From: Cymbomonas tetramitiformis
Taxonomy: Eukaryota; Chlorophyta; Pyramimonadophyceae; Pyramimonadales; Pyramimonadaceae
Length of the DNA stretch: 53,092 nucleotides
Direction of reading: 5' to 3'
Assembly: GCA_001247695.2 (NCBI GenBank)
Contig: LGRX02025824.1
Location: forward strand, 1 to 53,092
Shown here: positions 30,309-39,696 of the stretch, in pieces
Position numbering within the stretch: position 1 is the first letter of the stretch
How the letters are laid out: each line of letters starts with the position of its first letter
The notes under the pieces: model-generated
What the model was told of the DNA's origin: nothing
The model's input: the letters and a program-made list of their open reading frames with translations, nothing else
Databases searched by the model: none
Position numbers and translations under genes: made by a program

Positions 30309-33143
30309 CTGAGGATGTCCTCAATGAAGGCATGGCTTCTCTCATTGGCAGCATTCGACTGTGGATGGTGTGACGATGTCATGGACAATCTCGTACCAGT
30401 AGATTTCCACAGTGTTTGCCAGAATGTAGAGGTGAATCTGGTGTCTCGATCTGAGATGATGTTCCTCGGAAGACCATGGAGCTTGAAGATATGCTGCATA
30501 TATATAGAAGCAGTATGCTGAGCTGTCCAGGTCATGCTGAAGGGAATGAGATGACAACGATGAGAGAATTGGCACATTACCACAAATATACTGTCGTGCC
30601 CATTAGTGGTGATAGGCAGATCAGTGATCCAATCAAGAGATACATCAAGCCATTTTGTCTTAGGCACAGAATATCGTATGTGTGCCTGACCATAAGGCTT
30701 GTGTCGCCTCGTTTTCTGGCGCTGACAAACGGGGCACTCCCGAATGTACTTAATAGCTGCCGTTGTCATTCCTGGCCAATAATATCGGCTACGCAGAAGA
30801 TGAAGCATGCGATTTTTGCCTACATGACCAGAAATAGTGGCTGAGTGGCACTCATGAAGGAGAATGTGGCGAAGCTGTGTGATCTCACCGTCATCTGTGG
30901 GGACTTTAGCTGTTGGTGGAATGTACAGCTGTCTGCCATATATGGTCTTACGATAGATCAACCCCTGAATGAGCTCGAAGCTGTAGCTGCTGACTGACTG
31001 TGATGAAGTCGATGATGTCAGCTTAGCCAAAATAGTCTGTGCAAATGTGTCACGATCATATTCGGATATAATGATGTCGTGTAGCTGATGAGCTGATGAA
31101 GAAGATATAAGAGCAATGAATGTAGGATCTGCGGATGGAATGACTTCACTGATGTCCATGTGTTGAAGACAATCAGTAAGTTCAAAAAGTGCAGAGATAC
31201 GCGTGAGTGCGTCTGCAACCTTATTCTTCTCGCCAGCAATGTGCTCTATACGGAAGTTGTATTCAGAGAGCTCATCCAACCACCGTGCCTGTTTGGGGCT
31301 CAGTGTGGATTTGGTCTGGAAATAAACCAGTGGCTGATGATCTGAGCGTACAATAGTCTCATCAGGAGCTCCCAACAAGATGTGGCGAAAGAATTGGAAG
31401 CCTTCCACAATGGCAAATAGCTCGATCTCAGGAATAGGCCAACGTCTCTGTGTATCGGATAGAGTGACGCTGTGATAGCCACATGGCTTCATACCTTTTC
31501 CTTGATCCTGGAGTAATACTTGGCCAACGTGTGTGCCTGATCAATCGACCTCCAAAATAGATGGCAGTTTCTGATCTGGGAGCTGCAATACTGGAGCGTT
31601 ACAGATGGCACTTTTGAGGTTATCAAATGCCTGCTGCTGCTCAGTTTCCCAGACAAACTCTGCATTATCTTTAAGGAGACGATTGAGAGGTTCGGCAACT
31701 TTGGAGAACTTTGGTATGAATCTCCTAAATTGACCAACCATGCCCAAGAATGACCGAAGGGATGATTTGCCATCTTTAGCCATACGGCGTAGAGGCTGCT
31801 TTCCAACGGTAGGACCATAAGACACTGGAGGCTGAATTGCCATGACTGCTCTGATCCTGTCTTCGATGATGGATAGGCCTGCTTCAGATATGTGATGTCC
31901 GATAAAATCTATAGATTTGACGAACAACTCCACCTTGGAAGGCCTGATGAAAAACTGGTGATCTCTGCAACGCTGGAGGAACTGTCGAACATGCTTCACA
32001 TGACTGTCAAAATCTGGACTGTATACGATAGTGTCGTCCATGAATATGACAAGGAACTGGTCGATGAAGTCGAAAAATGCCCGATTTCCTACACGAAGTG
32101 CTGTTGCAGGAGCATTGGTCAATCCGAAAGGCATAACTGTCCATTCATAAGAACCGTATCTGGTGCGAATAGCAGTTTTATGTATATCATCCGGATGAAT
32201 GGGGATTTGGTGAAAGAACTGGTTGAAATCAAATCTACTGAACCATCTTGATCCCTTCAGCTGCTCTAGTAGGGTGTCATGTGGTGGTAGTGGATACGTG
32301 TCCTTGATGGTGATGTTATTCAGGGCACGATAATCACAACACATCCTCCACTTTCCCCCTGGCTTAGGAGCGAAAATGATTGGGCATCCATATGGCGATG
32401 ATGATGGACGAAGGATACCCAACTCGACATATTTGATGATTTGCCGTTTGAGTTCCTCCATCATGGGTGCTGGAATGGTGCGTACTGGCTGTGAAGGAGG
32501 CTTATGTCCAGGTTCGATGTCGATTCTATGATATCCACCTTCAAACCGCTCTGGCCTATGACCAGCCGGAAGATCCTCTTGGAAAACGTCTGAAAAGTCT
32601 TCTCTCACTTGATCACGTGCTGCTGTGACCTCGGGGTCTTCCATTGTGGTGTCTGAGTCTGATGCTGCAAAGACCAATTCACCATCGACCTCGGAGAGGA
32701 AAAAGAGATATGCTACGGCTTCTTCAGCCGAACCACTGGATCGAATGCGACGGAGATGTTTCCTCATAGTGGTGGCACTGACCAATTCCATTTCAGGAAG
32801 GCCATCTGAGTCTGGAGTCTGCTCAACTCTGGACAATACTGTGCGAATACTGGAGCCTGATGAATGCTTCCTAGTGATCGTCAGATTTTTGGTCTGAAAG
32901 TCAATATGTGGATTCCTCCTCTCCAACCAATCTTGACCCAGAATGACAGTGAATGGTTTCATGTCAATGATGTAGAGATCTACTGAATCCTTATACTTGC
33001 CCAGCGTGAATGTAGCATTGGGAAGATAGGATGTACAGGGTAATTGGCTTCCTCCAGCCAACCCCACTGAGAATGATGATGAATCTGATGGTGATATACC
33101 CAGCTGAGAAGCAAATTGTCTGTCGATAAAAGATGATGTGGCT
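30309..33143 (-). pseudogene. D pol: protease, reverse transcriptase, RNase H, integrase
   Basis: Reading from the E insertion point, the frame covers the protease C-terminal half (FTVILGQDWLERRNP), reverse transcriptase (FDFNQFFHQIP, VMPFGLTNAP, FMDD), RNase H and integrase (zinc-finger ECPVCQRQK, LDWITDLP, SDRDTRF, NAANERS). A Gly codon GGA in E is TGA here at 31541-31543, in the first RNase H motif, so the frame is broken. D has one extra codon in the GAPDET segment relative to E. From about 32970 leftward it is nearly identical to E. Confidence 0.9.
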
Positions 33144-33761
33144 TGATACGGCTGTAGATACAAGCGCCGTGAATATATTATCAATATACAATGAAACACT
33201 GCAAAGTTGGACAGCAATGCAGGTGAACGGATGAGCGGGTTTGTGAGTGCAGTCTCTGTAAGAGGATCTGCTGAAGCACAACGCTTCCTCACTTTTATAC
33301 CTACGTCACCCATCATCTTAGATGGTACCACCATTGGGTTGTGAACCCGAGACGTAGGTTGAACGACCAGCATGGTAGTAACGACTAGTTCGTTCATGCT
33401 GCACATGCGAGTTCTGCGCATGCTGAAAGCTAAAGATGGTTCTTGGTTTGTTTCCAAGATGTATCTTTACTTTGCCATCTTCGAGTTCAATCATACGAAC
33501 TCTCGATGACAGGGATGCCTGATGATATGACATAATCATCTGGCGACATGTACAGTCATCGTCGACCGTACTGACGACTGTCATAAATGTATGACGCGAC
33601 TCGACCTGTACAGTCATGATCGACCATACTGTCGACTGTCATAATAATATATGACATGACCGACTGTCATAATAATATATGACATGACATGTATGACATG
33701 TATGACAGGTATGACACGTATGACATGTATGACACATATGTCATCGGTCATAACCCTGACA
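33144..33761 (-). mobile_element. E 3' LTR
   Basis: This 618-bp LTR starts TGATACGG and ends CCTGACA on the + strand, so TG..CA in both readings. It carries TATAAAAG on the minus strand at 33300-33293 and ATGACA short repeats near its right end, which differ in number from the other LTR copies. Confidence 0.93.
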
Positions 33762-34238
33762 GATCTCCCCTCTTAAGAGAGTTGTGACCTCACAACGGGC
33801 ATACCTTTGTATATGTCTTTGATGTCTTTGTTGTTGTCGCTTCTTGCTGGTACCAGTCTTCTTACACCGATTTGAGGCGTCCCTCATGGTGTTTTTAGGT
33901 TATTGGGGGGAACTGAGTCCACTTTAGTCCCTCACCTTACAGTTCTTAGGATGTAGCCCACCTTTCCGGAAATCGTATCGTATTTCAGAGTGACGTTTCA
34001 AGGTTCAATGAATTGCGTTTCGTGATGCAGATTGACGCTGGATTACTGATTGATCCACACGTATCGTGCGTCAGAGTGACGATTCAAAGCATCCGAAGTC
34101 TACGTTACGGATTATTTGCGCTAGCCGTCGACGCCTTTGCGAACGATGATCGAACGATTTAACAATTTATAATCGCACGATTCTCGGCCTTATATATATA
34201 TAACTGATCGTTTGCTGTTCGTTTCCACAGTTATATAT
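33762..34238 (-). other. E 3' untranslated region, polypurine tract and small foldback
   Basis: The polypurine tract AGAGGGGAGATC abuts the LTR at 33762. The remainder matches D 28451-28900. At 34197-34206 and 34228-34237 a perfect 10-bp inverted repeat (TATATAACTG and CAGTTATATA) flanks 21 bases not found in D, immediately beside element G. Confidence 0.7.
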
Positions 34239-34498
34239 TACTGGAATATCCCGGTTCAAGATATCAGACAGTCAGTGAACCAATATAGATAAACTCGTAT
34301 AAGAAATAAACCCTAAGCTAGATATACCCGGAACGGTCACGGAGTCGGAACGGTCTCGGTCCTAGCTACCTGTGACACCTTGGTGTGTCACAGCACGGGC
34401 TTACGGATCAGTCACGGTCCAGTGTTGGCTACCTAGGAATCTGTCATAGGGGCCTGCACCGGGACTCCCGGTCAGGGCTGCCTACACAGATTTCAGCA
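34239..34498 (-). mobile_element. G 3' LTR
   Basis: The LTR holds two perfect hairpin sequences: GTGACAC and GTGTCAC around a 6-base loop near 34373, and ACCGGGA and TCCCGGT around one base near 34458. Both are kept in the other LTR. A further hairpin (CACCACCC and GGGTGGTG) directly abuts it at 34499. Confidence 0.85.
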
Positions 34499-34817
34499 CA
34501 CCACCCCAGCACTGTGGGTGGTGACTGACAGGCAAGTCCGAGATACCAAATAAGTTAGGGTAGGAGCTAGGGTGACAAGCCTAACTGCTAAACCAACTGT
34601 GCAATTCTGATACACAAATGGAAACCCTCTAGCCGGCACAAGTGCAGAAACACACAGGCACACAGGTCCTGCTAAACTACTGAAAGGCACGGCGCCAGCA
34701 AGTCAGATTAACGGATATAAGGAGTCAAAGAAAAAGCCAATTGAAGACCATGTTGAGGTCAAAGTACATCTCAGCACACCACCAGAAGGTGGTGCACTGC
34801 CAGAACCAGGAATAAAA
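34499..34817 (-). other. G 3' untranslated region
   Basis: There is no gene. The motif CAGCACACCACC followed by a complementary GGTGGTG arm occurs beside the LTR (about 34494-34523) and again at 34772-34795, giving two related hairpins. Confidence 0.6.
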
Positions 34818-37090
34818 CTACTCGGGGTCAAAGATCAGAGGAGCACCGCCATCACAATGTCCACCGTAGCATCCCGCAGCACTGCCCTCCAGTGGGTCAG
34901 GCGGTAGTAGCACTGCCGCAGCACCCAGGGAGTGCAGCACGGCATCCAGTGTGACGGGGTCTAGCTCGGAGATACCAGAGTAGATGCAGAGATCTCCCCT
35001 GCACAGCACAGGCTGCGGTGCAGCCCGACCCGATACCTGCACAGAGCCGAGGTCATTGGCCGCCGTATAGGCGGCAGCTCCCACTCCCATGATCGAGATC
35101 AAAAGAAAGAGAGACATAAAGTAATGAAACCCCCACGGGCCCGCGTGTGCGGGGAAGCCCCATGGCGGCTTGCCACAACCGTAGGTGCGGGATGCACCAC
35201 CAGACCGAGGCACGTGGGTCGCGGACTCCGACGCATGATTTGCCGAAATGGCCGGAGTCCGCGGCTTCACGATGAAGCTGCCGTCGGCGAGGTCCTCGTA
35301 ATCGTCCGTGTCGTAACCCGTGAGATCAACCTTCTCGACGGCGGCGTGGTTGACGGTCTGAACGAACCCCGAGAACTCACCGTCCGCGTCCGCTGTGGCG
35401 GTCACCCGCGCCGATTGCAGTGGCGCGGGCCTCACGTCCTTTCCCTGCGAGACAGGCATAGCAGGGGCCGGCACGGCGGATGCCGATGCCGCCGCACCAC
35501 CTGCCGGAACCTGCTCCTCCGGTGCGGCTGCCGCCGCGGCGGGCTCACACACCAGAGCCGAAGCCTCCTGTCCAATGCCGGCAGGAGGCGGGAAGGAAGC
35601 ATGGGTGTAGTGCACCTGCGGATTGGCTGCGGAGTGAACCTCCGCAGCAAGGTCGTCGAGCCTTTGGAGAATGGACTCACCCTCAGAACTCGGCTGCTGC
35701 TCCACGGTGAAGCCGTAGGCGGACACGTCGATGCCGCCCACCGCACCCGCAGAAAGCACCGCAGGCGGCCCATACGCAGCCGCAGCACGCGCGAAAGCCT
35801 CTGCGCCATCATCCGCAGCATGCTGGAACACCGCACACATCGCCAACGCGTGCACCCCTTCCGCATCCTCCTCGTCGATAGGGATGCAAAATGATGCTGC
35901 AGAGTTGGGCGGGTGCTGACGTCCACCCAACGGGCAGTCGCGGTAAAAGTGATATTGCTCACCTTTCCCCGCTTTCTTGCATTTCCCGCAGAAAGGCTTT
36001 GCACGCTGCTCGTCGCGGTCGAATCCCACCGGCGGAGCCTTGTGGGTCCCCACACGGAACCCCCGCGGATGCTGCCCCTTCTGCTGCTGCTGTCTCTGCT
36101 GAACACGCTCCCGCTGCTGCCGCACCACCGGAGCGGCCTCACCGTGCTGCCCCTGCACGAGCTCCTTGAGCTCCGTGATCTTTTGGAGCAGCGCATCGTA
36201 CTCACTGCTGGAGAGGTGTGCGGAGACCCCGCCCGCACCAGAAGCTGCCTTCCCCCCGTCCGTCTGCGCCCAAGACTGATAAATCTCGACAACCAAGGAG
36301 CGAAGAGAAGCAAGGGACACGTGGGATAGGTCAGCAGCCATAGGATAGCGGACCTTCACCGCAGCGTAAAACACGGGGTCGAGGCGGGTGTAGAGGGATA
36401 ATTTTCGTGTCGCCTCGGTCGGAGTCCAGTCTGAAGTCCTGTTATCCCGCACCAAACGTTGCTCCTTAGCCAAAATCGGCTGCGGGTCAACGTTTGCGGG
36501 ATAACGTAAAGCCGCATGCTCCTCCTGCTGCGATTCCCGCAGCGCCACCGGTACAGAGCCCTTGATGATGTCGACAAGAGCACGTCGTCCATCTCGGTCA
36601 GTGAGGAGTCGGTGCCAGTCAGCCAGACATACGCGTTGCTGTGCTTCTCCACCACGAGAGCCAGAACGTCGTACAGCAGTCCATTCACTCTGCTGACCAC
36701 GGGCACCAGAGGGTCGTCGAGGTCAAAGGAGCGCAGCTCCAGACCCGCCGACTGGAACTCCGTACGTAGCTGCACCACCAAGTCGGATAGGAGGCCAGAG
36801 TCGTCCGTACCGCGAAAATGGTGCTTCTTGTCGCCAAGAATATCCTCACGGATACTCTTGGCCCAAGCCCGATGCAGGCGCGCTTTGTAAATCTCGTCGA
36901 CCAACTTGCACTGCTCCTGCAAATAACGTCTGACGGCCACGTCCGCGTCCACGTTCGATGCAGGATTGGGAGTGGGAACCACAGGTGTAGCAGCTGTTGG
37001 AGTGTTCCGCACCCCGTCGATGAGCCGTAAGGAGGCGTCTATATCGCTGTCCCTCGTGAGGGACTTCTTTGATCTTGTCGTCATTCCCAT
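34818..37090 (-). pseudogene. G gag-like protein with zinc-knuckle variant and membrane segment
   Basis: The likely start is ATG at 37090 (MGMTTRSKK). The frame runs to about 36640, where a one-base shift leads into the second frame, open to the stop at 34818. The first part is a helical, charged gag-like region. The second contains a Gln-rich coiled-coil-like stretch, a cysteine motif CGKCKKAGKGEQYHFYRDC (CX2CX9HX4C, longer than the usual CX2CX4HX4C), a long Ala/Pro-rich acidic region, and near the end a hydrophobic segment MSLFLLISIMGVGAAAY likely to span a membrane, followed by several cysteines. No protease, RT or integrase motif is present. The shift may be decay or an assembly error. 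Confidence 0.65.
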
Positions 37091-37487
37091 TTTCAGATAA
37101 GCCTGAGGGGAGGCGGTACGCTGCAGCACGTTTGGGTAGCGCTGTGAGGAGAACGAGACGTCACAAATACGGTGGGAACAGCCGAGCCATGCAAGCGAGG
37201 GGCAAAGGAAGATGTCGTTGATGTCAAAGGTGCCATGGCCACCAGCCCAAAGTTCGGCAGCAAGCGTGATCAGAGCCTGCGGAAAAGCGAAATTGAACAT
37301 TGCAAAAACTAGTCCAAGCCCAAGCCGGTACCCCATAGCCGCGGCTCAAAGCTGCTCACCGAAAGCTGCTCATCTCATAAATCTCATAATACCCAAACGC
37401 GCAAACGCGCACCACCTCTCCGAGCGGCCCCTTAGCCAATCATGGCTGAACTAGCAAGTGGAATAAAGTGTGGATGGGGCCACGACC

Positions 37488-37750
37488 TACTGGAATATCC
37501 TAGTTCACAGATAATAGTGTGTGCTGTGAAACTGATATAGATAAACTCGTATAAGAAATAAACCCTAAGCTAGATATACCCCGAACGGTGACAGAGTCGG
37601 AACGGCTACGGTCCTAGCTACCTGTGACACCTTGGTGTGTCACAGTACGGGCTTACGGTCAGTCACAGGTCCAGTGTTGGCTACCTATTAATCTGTCATA
37701 GGGGCCTGCACCGGGACTCCCGGTCAGGGCTGCCTACACAGATTTCAGCA
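37488..37750 (-). mobile_element. G 5' LTR
   Basis: The LTR aligns with 34239-34498 over its full length with scattered substitutions and small indels near its left end. The stretch 37091-37487 between it and the gag start is the G leader. No convincing tRNA primer site was found there. Confidence 0.85.
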
Positions 37751-38329
37751 CCCAACCCTTCCTCCCCTCCTTAAGCTACTTTGGAGGATCATAGGTGGCG
37801 ATGGGGAGCCCGATTTTTGGGGCTTGTTTTTAATGCAAACGGAGTGGCCCTGCTTAACGGAATTGGACTTATAATCCTCAACCGGTCTGCTCAACTCCTC
37901 AATGTTTTTGTCCAGTACGCACGCTTTGACGAACATCTATCGCGATGAGTGAGAATGGATTCGCCACGTACTAATGTGAAATTTATTTAGTTATGTTTGT
38001 CAAGCACAACTTAGGATCACAACTCCGTCTACCTCAGTCGATGTCTCCGGTAGCTTCGGATGACTGGCCAAGAATCCGATGACAAACCACGGTTTTGGCA
38101 AAGGTAGCATTTAGCAGTTTTTATTTATCCACAGATATGATATCTCGCATGTGTGCGTATCTGTGCAAGGGTATGATTTTGAACAAGGCTCACTACACCT
38201 TTAGCAAGGAAGGATCAATTCCCGCTTCAATGCAACATAATGATAAACATTAAGAGCAAGGTTATATAGATGATCGACATGTATTAGTATATATTACAAG
38301 AAGTAAGGGCATAAGGCTTAATATAATGT
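37751..38329 (-). other. E 3' untranslated region, continued beyond G
   Basis: The sequence is near identical to D 28905-29497, with a deletion of about 20 bases relative to D near 37818. No gene is seen. Confidence 0.7.
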
Positions 38330-39615
38330 TTAGCCTTCATAGGCAGCTATAATGTCTGCTGCATTGGTCAGCTCTGTGGCTTTGACCCAGGTGTCATGCT
38401 CAGGACCGTAGCCTGCATATCGTACTAAATAGTATTTGACACCTCTAGTGAACTTATCCGAGAGTATATGTGATATCTCAAACAGTGGTTGCCCTTCTTC
38501 GGTGATCATCTGTGGCAGAGGCAAAGGTGCTTGGATCGAGTCATTGTACAGCTCTAATCTGGATACAGGCTGTATCGGATGAATACGGATATCAAGATTT
38601 CCGAAATCTAACTCGTATGCACGTCCATGGCTAAGCACTTTGGAAATAGTGAACGGTCCAATATATGGCTGCTTAACCCCTAAGCCGGTGTTTTTCACCA
38701 GTACTTTGGGACATTCCACCCTTTTGCGAATATATGGTTCGTTGATAGTCCGATTTAACTTTTAAAGACACTTTCGAAAACACCTCTTCAAGGCGCAATG
38801 CACTAGCACGACCTTATCTGGTAAAGCTCAAGTTCCGTGATATTACTTCGTACAATAACATTAAAACCCCAGTTCGACAAAGTTCCAATTTGCAACCTAA
38901 GCCAAACCCTAATATTAACCCCCCACAACGGCACAAGCACTTGACGATGTATCATACATGTAGCAAACCCTAATTGGGGTAATTGATAGGGTAAAGGGCC
39001 ATTATATGTTATATCAACACGTGTCAGTTATTGATACATTATTCGACCTTAATTTCTTTAAGTAATGCTTTAAATCCGGAAGTATGAAGCACACGAATGG
39101 ATGCGCATGAATCGGAGCTTTTCAGAACTGTTTTCAAATATCAATTTGAGTGTCAAATGGCGCCACAAAGTATGTTTGCGTCCCGAAAAGCGCTTGGGTC
39201 AGAAATGACCCAAACACCGGCTTAGGGGTTAAAGTGTCTGCCTGCCTCTGTCAAACCAGTCCATTGAATAAACTCGGTCCGTAAAAGAACTTTCTGCCCG
39301 ACTGCGAACTGCTTAGGCATGTGAGTCTTATTGAATCTGGCTTGGCTAATTTCTGCTGCTCGGGAAATGTTGTCTACCGCGTTGGCATGAACAGCCGAGT
39401 ACTGGTCAAAATGATCTCGAATAGCTCTTTGTATTGGAACAGGAGCTTCTGGCGGAATAGTGATAACCAGGTCATGAGGCGAAAGTGGTTGCGCCATCGA
39501 GTCGAGATAAAATGGTGAATAACCAGTTGATGCAGAAACGGTATTGTTAATTGCAAACTCCACCAGAGGCAACTTGTCCTCCCACGAATTGGCTGAAGTA
39601 TCATTGCAACAACAC
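38330..39615 (-). pseudogene. E integrase C-terminal exon and chromodomain, split by a MITE
   Basis: This exon matches D 30227-29498 but is cut between the codons for GRHF and KQPYIG by the 554-bp MITE at 38676-39229. The right part (39615-39232) keeps the end of the integrase core; the left part (38673-38330) keeps the GPY/F-like region and the chromodomain. Read-through into the MITE stops almost at once. Confidence 0.88.
38676..39229. mobile_element. MITE with 18-bp terminal inverted repeats and TA duplication
   Basis: The insert starts ACCCCTAAGCCGGTGTTT and ends in its exact complement. TA is duplicated at 38674-38675 and 39230-39231, and D's uninterrupted integrase gives the empty site. 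It has no coding frame and is 554 bp long. The TA duplication points to a Tc1/mariner-type mobiliser. Confidence 0.92.
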
Positions 39616-39696
39616 CTGAAAATGAAAATGCTACTAATCAGTTTGTAAACCAGAGGATGGTGAAATCATATCATGAATCAACAATCTGAAAAATAC
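39616..39696 (-). other. Spliceosomal-type intron in E pol
   Basis: The 81-base segment starts GTATTT after CCTCAG and ends CATTTTCATTTTCAG, at the same site as in D. Unspliced reading adds five residues and stops at 39678. Confidence 0.75.

Larger units (their letters stand above)
34239..37750 (-). mobile_element. Gag-only LTR element G (non-autonomous)
   Basis: Two similar LTRs of about 260 bp (34239-34498 and 37488-37750) enclose 3 kb with only a gag-like gene and no reverse transcriptase or integrase. On the minus strand the LTR starts TGCTGAAATC and ends TTCCAGTA. It sits in E's 3' untranslated region, as comparison with D 28890-28910 shows. No clear target duplication is visible. The layout is that of a TR-GAG type element, which would depend on another element's pol. 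Its coding part is far more GC-rich than D and E. Confidence 0.8.

Noticed and set aside
35124..35894. 256-codon plus-strand ORF
   Set aside because: It is the shadow of the GC-rich G gag frame on the other strand and is Arg-rich without motifs.
34230..37760. Target site duplication for element G
   Set aside because: The flanks (TATAT on the left, CCCAA on the right) do not match. Comparison with D shows small extra changes at the border, so I do not claim one.
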